This document shows, one piece after another, positions 13,335 to 25,025 of a DNA stretch of 64,000 bases. The position numbers and the translations under genes are program-made. The number at the start of each line of letters is the position of its first letter. Position 1 is the stretch's first letter. Origin of the DNA: Lineus longissimus (Eukaryota > Nemertea > Pilidiophora > Heteronemertea > Lineidae); NCBI RefSeq assembly GCF_910592395.1, contig NC_088312.1, forward strand, positions 7,254,001 through 7,318,000. Reading direction: 5' to 3'. The notes under the pieces were generated by a model. That model made no database searches and was not told the origin of the DNA. It was given only the letters and a program-made list of their open reading frames with translations.

Positions 13335-15084
13335 TCCTCCCAGAGGACTTGCTGATTCCACATGGTGTGTATGACTTGCTAGTTATACTTACTTGTAAAA
13401 ATAGACTGTGACACTCACTTCATGATGTATCATTATCTTCCTTTCTAAAATTTACAATTACAGGAGATAGAAGACATTGATTGATTCAGAGGAGTTTAGG
13501 ATCTCATTTCAATTATGAACCAAGTCCTCAACTCGAGAGACAGGCTTGGCTTCCCCAGGTCTCCATATCAAGGGGGTACCCCACATTGTCTCACGAATCC
13601 TGGGATACCAGTCTCAGTCTCTCGGGTTGCGGACGTTGGCCCGGTCGTTCACATGTTGATGATAGTGCATATGTTGTGTAGTTAAGAGTACCTAAGTTGT
13701 AAAGAAGCTGCTACATGTATGTGTTATACAGTTATGTGCAGTGGTTTCTCCTGGGACTGACGGAGATAGGTAGATGAGTCACGTGGGAGATGCACCATCA
13801 GTATTGAAATCATTCTACTTAAACGTTCATTTTAAAATGTTAAATGGACAAAATATCTGTCCAATATCCATCTTGGAAAAATAGACAGAAAAACACTCAA
13901 ATGTAATCTTTTTGCCTGTGGATTGCATACTATTTTGATTTGAATCGGTACAGAGTTCTGTTTCAAAGGTCAGTTGTCTGGTTTTTGTCTCGGACGACTG
14001 TCGTATAATGTTTGTAACTGGTAGGTTTTCAGACAATGCGGGAGGGAGTTTGTTTGATATTTTGTTTTCTGAAAGATATGAAAATGATTTATTTTGTCAA
14101 TTCGGTTCCTTGGCGAATGCCATTGATTATCGGATTTAGGAACGACCAGGTAGCAGAGAGTTCCTGTCGTCATCCCACTGGTTGGGCTGATGATGTAAGG
14201 ATGACCATTGCACACAGCTGTATCTGATTATTGTAAAGAAGAATCCGGATGATTCCACGCATCTTACGGTGCTAAAAGCACTTAAAGATGTAACTCAAGA
14301 GGGCTAGGAGGGCCTGGTCTCCTTCGAAAAAAAGGGTGGGTACATCTGATGTACGGGAGACCAACATTTACTGTTCATTTGGAGGCAGAAAATCATTTTG
14401 GATTGTCCTGCACTTTTGGTCCTCATGGAGTTACATGTAATTGATCTAAGAGAAGTGAAAAGCTGCCATATCAGTACATTTCAGAAAGGTTTTTGAGCGT
14501 TGTGATTTCCTAGTTGTTGGTGACATAAAATTTGCCCTTGCCAGAAGATCATGCTACGCTTAAATTTCGCTGAAAGTACTTGAATACCTGAGCAGTGAGG
14601 AGATTTAACCTTAGCTGAAACTAGTTTTGAAAAATTTACCAGTGGATAAACTTCTTACGTTAAGAGTGCTTCACAAATTTATATTCCTCGGAAATAAATC
14701 TCATGCTGACGGCACTGCAAGGGTTGAGGTTGTTGTAAGAATCGTGTTGTCGGGTAATGATATCCAGTACATATTTTCCATATTTTTTGTATGTTTTCTA
14801 TGTGACTTGGCCAGGATTGGATGTATTCTGAATTAATTTTTTTTTCCATTTTGGGATTGTAATAGATTGTGTTGTTCTGTACATGTGGCATTGGGTGCAG
14901 TGTCGTTGGTTTGAGTACAACTTGAAATGTAACTGTCAGTTCCTGACAGTATAAACCATCAAACTTTTCCTAGCAAATGGTAATATTCGTTCCTCATCGG
15001 TGCGAGATACTTTGCCAGGTGCAAAGACTTGCTAACGAAATATTTGTCACTGATAGCTAGGAGATGAAATAACTCTACATGATA

Positions 15085-15114
15085 TGCCCTGTGCCCAATC
15101 TGGGGCACAGGGCA
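15085..15114. repeat. Perfect 12-bp hairpin
   Basis: TGCCCTGTGCCC and its reverse complement GGGCACAGGGCA are separated by six bases, giving a short GC-rich stem inside the probable macoilin 3' UTR. It is too short for a microRNA precursor without flanking pairing. Confidence 0.75.
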
Positions 15115-15598
15115 AAGGAGTACACTCGGTCAGTTTGTGGTATCTTAGCATTGCAATCAAGTCGTTCAAAGTCCAAAAGATGACATTGAAGTTGTAGGTA
15201 ACAATTGGTTGGTTTCTCTAGTGCAGCTTGTCTTAAGACAGGTCAGAAAATGTACCATCATGATTTCAATCATATCATTGACCAAATACTGTCATGTAGT
15301 TTACATTATAGATGTATGTGAGAATGCAATCCATTTGGTTAATGAAGGTGGCCTCTTCAAACTAATAATGTATATGATGATCATCTTGAACTTTAGCACA
15401 GAGAAACATTTTGTGCTAGGAGGCTGCCAAAGATGGGCTGAATTTTGGAATAATGAAGATCCACTCTGCTGCTGAGTGTACTGTAGATTATTTATCGATC
15501 ATATTGTGCTTTTAGTCGAACTAGGTGTTTGTGTTTGGTGACATCATTCATGTTCAGTATTTGTTATTATGACTCAGTGCTCTGTTTTCTCTATGTTG

Positions 15599-15604
15599 AA
15601 TAAA
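15599..15604 (+). promoter_or_regulatory. Candidate poly(A) signal AATAAA for macoilin
   Basis: This canonical hexamer is the last good candidate before the minisatellite. GT-rich sequence lies nearby. Use of this site is inferred. Confidence 0.35.
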
Positions 15605-15649
15605 TATTGAGCTAGTTCAATGCTCATGGCATATAAAAAAGAGTTCCTT

Positions 15650-16640
15650 TGGTATCAAAATGCCCCAGTACGGTTGTTTCTCATCTCAACATACTCGAAA
15701 ACTCACTCCGAAAGGTTGTGTCAGCTTGGTGCTCACATGCTAGACGGTACATCCCAGTAAGATGGTTTCAACCCCCGTCTCAACATTATGGACGATCCAC
15801 TCCGGAAGGTTGTGCCAATGCACTTTGCAGCACACCCCAGTAAGGCTGCCACAACGCTGGTCTCCACACTGGTCTACACTCAAGAAGGTGGTGTCCCAAT
15901 AGACAGGACAGCACACCCCGCTAAGGTTGTCATAATTTAGGTCTTGACACTCCTGAAGATAGTGACCCAACAGACAGGGCAGAACACCTAAGGTTGCCCC
16001 AACTCCTGCTCCACACTCTCCAGAAGGTGGTGTCCCAAATGACTGGACAGCACAACCCAGTAAGGTCGGCCCAACTCACTCTCCAGAAGGTGGTGTCCCA
16101 ATAGACTGGACAGCACAACCCAGTAAGGTCGGCCCAACTCCTGCTCCACACTCTCCAGAAGGTGGTGTCCCAATAGACTGGACAGCACAAGCCAGTAAGG
16201 TCGGCCCAACTCCTGCTCCACACTCTCCAGAAGGTGGTGTCCCAAATGACTGGACAGCACAACCCAGTAAGGTTGGCCCAACTCGCTCTCCAGAAGGTGG
16301 TGTCCCAATAGACTGGACAGCACAAGCCAGTAAGGTCGGCCCAACTCCTGCTCCACACTCTCCAGAATGTGGTGTCCCAATAGACTGGACAGCACAATCC
16401 AGTAAGGTTGCCACAACTCTGGTCTCGACACACTCATTCCAGGAAGGTTCTTTCAACTTGATGGCAAAGTGACAGCACACCACAGCGTGTCTCAACACCA
16501 CTGGACAACCCACTCCAGGAAGGCTATGTCAACTCAGTGCCAATGCATCGAACAGCTCAGCTCACCACAGCTCGGATCTTAGCACTGGACAACAAACTTC
16601 GTAAGGTGATATCCCAACATCCTTGACGGCAGACCTCAGT
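15650..16640. repeat. Minisatellite, 72-bp and 63-bp units
   Basis: The homogeneous core (about 16000-16440) repeats CCAGAAGGTGGTGTCCCAA, a GACTGGACAGCACAA segment, CCAGTAAGGT and a GGCCCAACTC segment. Successive GGTGGTGTCCC marks fall at 16026, 16089, 16161, 16233, 16296 and 16368, that is spacings of 63, 72, 72, 63 and 72. The short unit lacks a 9-bp piece (around CTGCTCCAC). Degenerate units extend left to about 15650 and right to about 16640. A pair of similar CAATCGGACCT-type blocks follows at 16670-16755. All three minus frames are open through the core; coding is unproven. Confidence 0.9.
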
Positions 16641-17589
16641 GAGGTTGTTGTGTAAGCAGTCACAACCAGACCAAATCGGACCTAACGGGTTTGACCGTGT
16701 CGCTGACACGGTGAGAGCGACGAGACAGTCACAATCAGACCCAATCGGACCTGCAGCTTGCACCCGGTGTGACAGCGGATATAGTCCCCCTGGAGTCATA
16801 GTCCGGAAGCATTGTATTTGACCAATTAAGCAGCATGATCTATTGTACCGCTAACCCTAACCAAAACATTTAGCAATGCGGGCTATTGTTACACGGACTA
16901 TCAGCCCTAGGACTACTATCCCTGCCACACCGGTCTCAGCATCCTAGACATTACACACTGTAGGATATCTCTATTTACGGACCTTTCTCTTTTGATGACA
17001 TACGCTCGCTTTGCATAAGGTGGCACATGCAAATATATATCTATATGTTCTGCTACGTCCTTCCCATTGTCACCTCTATCTAGACATACTGGACAACATT
17101 ACACACATCAACGTTCAATGTTGTCTCCACTCTGGACACCATTGGGCTCCGTCTAAACTTTAGCAGTTCTCAAACATGGCCAATTCCTGCAGTATGGACA
17201 GTCTGCGCCTTGTTTGAAGCCTGGTCTTTACTGGAGGATCAAATTGACAAGAATCAACGGGAAGGCAATTGGTCGATTCGTGGCATCCACCGACTTTAGA
17301 ATATGATACTGTCGTCAAACGCTAAATATGAACAGTCATTAGAGCACATTAGAGTTCAATGCCTTTTGGCTCCGAAAGCTGTTGCTGAGGTAGAAAGACG
17401 ATACGAAAGCACACTTCATATCTTATAGTATAATGGAAAACAAATAAGAACATAAACTTTAGAGGACTGGCACAACCATTGATATTTTCTCAATTAAGGT
17501 TTGTTGACATAACAACATTTATTTTCATGTCAAAAGTATTTAGAGACGGAGTGTCCTCATCTTGGCCACCATTGTGACGAAGTCCAGTC
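16641..17589. other. Intergenic sequence upstream of gene A
   Basis: No gene is recognised here. It contains two diverged copies of an ACCAGACCAAATCGGACCT-like block (about 16660-16760) and the proximal promoter of gene A. The last 150 bp (about 17430-17560) resembles the region before gene B (about 26720-26860), including AGGACTGGC and CAATTA.GGTT stretches. Confidence 0.6.
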
Positions 17590-20500
17590 ATGGTGAAGTA
17601 CAGTCGACTGGGTGTATTTATCTTGATCCTCATTCAGGTAAGCTTGTCTTCATCTTTTCATCCCTTCAATATCGATACAAGGACAATTCTCCCTGATAGT
17701 CTTTGGCTTTACCTTGATCTGCAATCCAAACGTGTCAGTGGAGAGCGCGTAAGAGAAGAGCGACAATTTTGTCAGAGTGACAAGCAGCGTAGGTTTTTAC
17801 AAACTACACCACTACACCACTTCACGAATTATCATTCTGTAGTTGATTTAGATCGACTGCCGATAAAAATTATTTGCAATTTAAGAAAAGTGGCGCCTGT
17901 CACTGTCTCTTTGGACTTGTCTACCGAAATATTCTTCCTTGATTCTGATGGCCTTAAGTGAGTCGATGATGTAAGGAGTGAAGACATTTCGTCCTGACCG
18001 ACGTCCGTGGTGGTCTTCCCCAGGAACAATCTGCCACCAGAAAGGCGGACATTGGTAATTTTCAAATCTCAACTTCCCTGACTTTCAATAGCCGATTCAG
18101 TCTATATTTTCGCCCGTAGATATCTGGATGTCTCCTCCAGGATTTGGGAGACGATGATTTTGGGAGTCTGGAGGATGGTGGAGGTGATGATTTAGTGGAA
18201 AGTAAGTGGCTAGAGAACAGTAGATACAATCTTAATTTGAGGACATCCTCAACAAATGAAGCGAAAATGAAAGTTGCACTGAAGGACCATTTGGGACATT
18301 GCCCCGACGTCTCAGGTTGTGACTTAAAATTCGCGGTCCTGCAAGACTTCCCGAGACGTCTAGTTTGGTCCAAATGCGAAAATGTAAGCTACACGGAAGG
18401 ACCGTTTGGAAACATTTTCACGGCGTCTCAGGTTGTGACTTACAACTCGCAGTCCTGCAAGACTTCCTCGGACATCCAGTTTGGTCTAAATGTGGTCCTT
18501 ATCATTTGAATTCACCGATCATTGTAACATACATGTAGCATGTTAGGCCAAAGATAAGACAACCTTAGGGATGTAAAACCATTGATTTCTTTATTGTACG
18601 TATTTATAATCGTTCTTACATCTCTCTCTCTCAGAACCTCTTGGTAAATGCCCGCCCGTCCCATCTCCACCCCATGCAGTCTTGGTCTCCACTCCCAAGG
18701 ACACTAGCATCAGTTCAACGGTGAAGATGAAGTGCGGACGAGGTTATAGGAAGATCGGAGGCAGCACTACCAGGGCATGTCAACCAACACTGAAATGGGG
18801 CGGCAAGGACATCATTTGCAAAGGTATGTTGCTCGCATCGCAGGATCCCCGCGACTACAAGCTTTCTGTCCACGTCCACTATTCTGGCAACAAAGCGCAA
18901 TACAGAATGCTTCACCCACTTCCACCAATTCGGAGAAGACCGAAGACGACCTGTTCTTCAAATTGACGGCAATTTCATCAACATCAACTAGAACACGTTT
19001 AGTTGGTCAGTTGGGTTGTGCACTGATACATTAATGAGGATGACGCGTATTTCTGAAAAGTTCTTAATCGACTTAAAATTACTTTCATTCATTTCTCCCA
19101 GCTCTTGAATGTAAAAACCTGGTGATCAAGAATGCGGTTGCGAACACGACAGCCCGGACATTCGGAACCGTGGTCGGATTCTCCTGTCGTAATGGTACAT
19201 CTAGACCGTCAGCTGAGGGGGACGCCGCCAGGAGGTGCCGGGCGAACCAGCTGTGGAGTGGCAACGACATCACCTGTCTTCGTAAGTACGGGCTACAACT
19301 CCCGATAAATTGTGTATAATATTTAATCAGTTGGCTTGCTACATGTAGTTATCGATCATCAAAATATCTCGTCAAGATGTGAAGCATCAATATCATGAAC
19401 ATTGGCAATCTCATCTTCAGACTGCATTTTGCAATATCTTTTCTCTGGTATTTTGCTTGGTGTATAGCCAAAGCCTTTGCGTCACCTGAATCTCGCTTCA
19501 TGGTTGTCTCTGCTGTAGAGGCACTGGGGGCCAGAGCAACCCCTAACAGAAATGTAAGTCCCATAAAAAATAAATTCCCCGTACATTTATTATAGGTTCA
19601 TGGATACACGCTCATAGGTGATGACAACGAAGACATTTATAGGCTCTTATTTCTAACGCTAAGATTCTTTTCCAAGGACAACTGCCCGTGCATGGAATTC
19701 TGTCTCACCGGTGTTGCTAAATCAAACTTTTATGTGTGATGTCTTGTTTTGAATACAAGTGTGGAGGAAAATACGTCCTTGGGGAACTGTAGTCCCCATG
19801 ACAAAGGGTTCTACCATGCGCCTTTTAAAATCGCTTACGTGTAGGCTCTATAGAGAACTACGTGTATAACCTGATACGTCATCCAACACTTGGAAGGACA
19901 CATTTTCCAAGAGGAGGAAAGCGGCAATGGGTACCAGTTAGGGTCTCCAATGAATAAGCAATCCAAGTTTCATGGAAGTGATTATCGTTTCAGCACCGAA
20001 ATGCCCAAAGCTCGAGCTTCCTCAGTCGACAATTGCGAGCACGAAAAAGAGATCTGTAGGAGTGGTAGTGAAACTGAGTTGTGCCCGCGGGATGGTCAAC
20101 GTCACTGGAGACCAGCAGGTCACCTGCGGTGAAGACCAGAAATGGAAGGGGAAGACGTTGAAATGCCAAAGTAAGATAATAGTTCAAGTCGTACTTTATA
20201 GTTAAACTCGTCAACGTGTCCGGCGGCGGCCACTGGTGCGCAACTCTGTATCCACCCTGCACGATAGACGACGTGTCGCAACGCTGTCCCGTCCTACGCG
20301 AGACGGACAAGATCTCCGGTCTTCAGATGTTTAGTTCCCATGTAAGTTCCCATGTCCAGTCATTGTCGGTACCCGCTTGTTTAATATCCTCGATTGACAT
20401 GGTGTCTGAAGTAGCTAGAATCCTGTCAGATGGATGTCCGACAGAAGTAGGGACAGAAAGAAAGTACATGTGAGCAACTTCCTCGACTAACTTAGCATGA

Positions 20501-23500
20501 AAAGACCATTGCAACCCATTATTCCTTTTTGGCTGGTAGACGGGATTATCAGATATGCATACCAAGTTTCAAGGATTATTACCATGTTAGTGTCATGTCT
20601 AGTGTCAGCGCGGGCTAATTATGCCATTTTCTGTAAGCTGACTTCGGCTGTGGGTGTTCGTCTTCTATATAGGGCGCGCGTCCTTTAATCCACGTAGTTC
20701 TTTCTGCGGTGGTCCTTCGTCTGTTGAACATCGCCCATCCATGATGATTCTTTTTCAGCGCCACAATGTAAGCCATTGAAAGTAGTTTCACATGGCACGA
20801 AAGATAAAGAAAACAGAAACGCGGGTGCTGTGGTCAAGTTAACATGCAAGAAAGGTTACAAGGGGAGTGGCAATGATATCACCTTGTGTGACAAAAAGAC
20901 GTTGAACTGGACCAAATCCAACTTCAAATGTATCAGTAAGTCTATTGTCTCATTTATACCACAAGCAAACGAAACAACTCACTGAGCAGCTACTAAAAAT
21001 AGTGATAGTGAAGACATTCGCAATATGTCTTCAGGCGTTTAGTGCAGACGTTTAATTTCTTTGCTTAAGCGACAGGTGTCGCCTCAGTGTAACAGTGCAA
21101 CATGCTCAGATGTCCTAAGTAAATAAAGTCATTTACCATACCTGTTCGTTCCATCATCGATTTAAAGCTACCGTACATTTTTCTGGAGATCAGAGAAGGG
21201 CTACGGTGGCCAAAGAATGCCCATACACACTTGCTTATACTTGCATGTAATATAAGTGAAGTGTACGCGTTTGAACGGAAAATCGTCTGTTTCGGTGATT
21301 CCTGTTACTAGATTTGTTGTTGGCGCCTCCTCCACGAGTAGTAAAGCAGACAAATTATTGTAAGGCATGTGGTGTAGTTTGAGGAACGACTACATGCTGC
21401 ATACATGTTACTGGCTAACGTTGATTGCTATCATTGTAATCAGCAGTGCTGTTGCTGTAATCATAATCAATATTCGCCGGTAAACAGGATTTTCCCCCTT
21501 AATGCAAAGTGTGTACACTCGTGGCTACGTGAGCATGCATCTACTAAGGTGTTTCTTTTACCACTTTCATGTAGGGAGTGAGAAATCGAAAAAGAAATCT
21601 AGAAAACACAAGACTGGAAAACACAAGACTAGAAAAGGAAGGAAAGGAAGGAAAGGAAAAGAAAAAAAACCCCGTAAGATTATGAAAGCCTTACAACTGC
21701 TAAAAATTAAATCTCCCCGAGAAAAATACCCCTCAAATACATGTACATGTACATGTGTCGTATGTGGAATTAATTTGGCACAACCAAAAATGGGCCAAAC
21801 CCCTTCATTTACCTAGTATTTTTTTCGTACAATGTAGGAGTTCGTCAAGCTCCAAGTTACGATCTTTTTCGGTTATTTGAAAATATGTATCAGTTTTAAA
21901 TGTGCAAAGTGTCCCGTGGGCAAAGATTTGCATCATGTGCTTTTCATAATCTTCTGATTGAAGATCAGGGGACTCTGCATACCTTAACCCGCTGCCAAAT
22001 AATAAGGAAAGATACCTTTTACAGAGAGACATTAGAGACTGATACATTTGATCAGCTGCCAGGTTGACTACCTGTATATATATTCTTTTTCCGTTAGAAT
22101 GAGTAACTGTCAGCGTCAGTAGGAGATTTCAATACGGATCTTATGTGTGATTTAGCTTTGCGGTTAGTGAAGATCGTCTGGTTCTCTCTCTGGCCCGCTA
22201 ATCACTCTCCTTTTCAAGCTGGCGTCTGGCCTACACTGTATATACGTCATCGTGGCCATACTAGAGCAAATGGGGCTATAGTGTACCGGAAACTTGCCAC
22301 GCGAACACTGCATCTGCCCGTACCAATGACATTCTTCTCTAGGGCAATTCACGCTTTTAATAAACAATAGAGGACCAAGGACAGATCCTTGTGGAACTCA
22401 GATGACACATTCGGTTCGACTTTGTCCGTAAATAGCATCCAATGCTTACCATATTTTATCCTCCTTCACCAATGCAGGTTGCACTTCAATCCATCCATAC
22501 TATGCTGGTTTGAGGGGTGCTACCCTTGAGTACAAACGAGTTAAAGGTCAAACTGTTGCCACCATGAAATGTTACCCCAGCTATTTTAAATCAAGCGGAC
22601 AGGAGAAGCGTGTCTGCCGAAAACAGGGGGATACTATGGTATGGTCGTCGGGCCCACCTTTGACATGTAAAGCAGGTAAATATACATTCTAAGTACCAGC
22701 GTGTTTTCTTTCCAACCGAATTACATAGGTTGCAGTACTTTCACTGGAGCCACTCTGCACGGTGTTCGGTCTTCGGGAAGCAGACATCGTGCACTGACCA
22801 TGCAGTGTTATTCCGGATGGGTTAGATCCAGTGGGGAGAAGAAGATCTTCTGCAAAAAACAGGGAGACGAGCTCAGGGTTTGGTCAGGAGAACCATTGGT
22901 CTGTAAACCAGGTATTAGCAAAAATAGTCTTTATTTATTCTTGCAAAATTACACTTGGTTGCATAGCCATAATCGCCGCCACGAAAACGCGGCACAGTGA
23001 TTTACATTGTAAAAACAGTGCTTCATGTAGGCCTATGCTCATGTACAACCAAGCTGTATTCGAATATTTCGTTAATGTGATATTTGCACGAGTACATAAT
23101 GTCCTTCCCGCCTCTCAGTCGGTATCAAAGTAATTCTATGATGCATCATCAAATCTTACGCGAGCTTCTATATGGAACCCTATTGAGTACCCTCTTGTTC
23201 ACATGTTCATCAGGCCGAATCTAGCTAGCTAAGCTTTTAAACAGGAAATAATAAGGTACATTTCACCGCCCGAGAAAATGTAAAAGTAGGCTGAATCGCT
23301 GCATGGTCGAGCCAAATCCCCTTTAAGTTCAAAGTGAGCAGTAGACACAATCGATATCAATATATATCATGAAACCTAATAGTTAAAGTCCCTTTTTTTA
23401 ATTGTTTTGATCCTCAGGAGGCGATGTAGCTAAAGGAAAGCCAATGTATCAGAGTTCCAATACAGGACCTCTTGCAAAGTATAATGGTTGTTTCATCACG

Positions 23501-24993
23501 ACAGGGAAGGATGCGCCTTGGTGGTACGTCGATTTGAAGGTACGCTTAAAGCGCCCCTTTTGAACTATCGGGAAAGAACGGAAACCTTGAGATAACACTT
23601 GAGAGTAAAGCCTAATGCAATGTATACACATGTATATATAACATGTATAGAGTAATCAGGACGGTATGAGAAAATTCATTTTCGTCAGAAAGACCGCTTA
23701 CTTTAATAAGAAATTTGAAAGAAAATCTTGATTATCACCAAAATACTTTCCTTAAGAAAATCACTCGGTCAATGTTGTTTTCACGCCTTTTAAAAGCAAT
23801 TCACCCCTTTTTCATCCAATTATCCACGCCGTTTACTTACATGTAATAGCAATGCACTCCCTTTTTATCCACTTCACTTTTCCTCGCCAAATAAATAGCA
23901 ATCCTTTTCATCAACTTCGCTATAATCACCTTTCAGGTCGAATATCCAATTGCACGTATCACGCTATACAAATATTCCCATGGTAAAATCAACAGAAAAT
24001 TGGGTAAGCACATCTCACGGTTCTGTAATGTATAATAAGATATCGGAGGAAATCGGAGACCCCGGGTGAACCTTCATGTACGCTATTAACACAGAGGGCA
24101 CTGACTGCCTTCTCTATCATTTGAGAAGACCTAGGATTGAGCCCCCGACCACAGGAGGCGACAGGCGCAATCTTTATTTCGACTGACAGACTATTTACTG
24201 CAAAAACTCTAACTTTCTTCATGGAGAAATAAGATCTCGTATCTTTCATTTGACCGACCACCTTCAATTAAGCTGTAGACTGCTTCCCATCTTTAATCCG
24301 CAGGTGATCACGAATAAGCATACACATATTGTATTCAGGCGATTGTTGATTATCTTTAATGTGCTTTTTAACTTTTTGTCTTTTATAGCAAGATCTTTGA
24401 AGGACTTCACAATATCCGTCACCAATACGATACCAGGGAAAGGTACTTACAAGGCGAACAAGAAGGAGGTCTGTCTCCACGTCAGGAAGTCCAACAGAAG
24501 GTCAATGGTCTCGTACAAATGCAAATCTGTTAAGGTCGGGCGCTACTTGGTCATCTCCATGGAAAAAAAGTTCAAACTTGGAATCTGTACGATCAGGGTG
24601 TGGCCAAAAAGTACGTATAGGAATAGGGAGTTTTCGCAAAAGCCTCCAAAACGCTATGAACGAGAACCCTTGTTCCATTGTTCGACATCGTTATCAGGAG
24701 GTCGAACAATGGGATAGGCGTGCGGGTTCGCATTACGGGGGCTTTTCTAGAACTCCCTATCAAATCAGTAGCCATGCATCCCGCCATACGTCAAGCATCA
24801 TGTTGTAGTGATTATAAATCAACCAATCACAGTGGGTTATTGTGGAGAAAGTGGTGGCCTGCTCATGCTATACATGTACAGTCGCGTCATGAGTTTAAGG
24901 AACAGGTATATTGAAGGCAACTGTTATTGTCACATCAGAAGGTGTTTCCTCGAGGTCAGGCGCTATACAAATATACATGTATATATCTACATC

Positions 24994-25025
<32 letters not shown>

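Larger units (their letters stand above)
12069..15604 (+). other. Probable long 3' UTR of macoilin
   Basis: No gene is recognisable in this 3.5-kb stretch on either strand. It follows the macoilin stop codon directly and is AT-rich. AATAAA hexamers occur at 14693 and 15599. Hairpins at 13219-13334 and 15085-15114 lie inside. The UTR extent is inferred; earlier polyadenylation is possible. Confidence 0.45.

Noticed and set aside
15930-16513. Three overlapping minus-strand open frames of 145-167 codons
   Set aside because: All come from the same minisatellite; openness in every frame shows that the array lacks stop triplets and does not by itself show coding. Kept only as a finding.
18018-18055. 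Possible extra exon in gene A intron 1, conserved with gene B (AACAATCTGCCACC)
   Set aside because: The bounded segment would be 31 bp and shift the frame, and gene B lacks a matching donor. Conserved intron sequence is the simpler reading.
18144-18509. 121-codon plus-strand frame overlapping gene A exon 2
   Set aside because: Only 18120-18201 is exon by comparison with gene B; the rest is intron reading through the donor into a tandem duplication.
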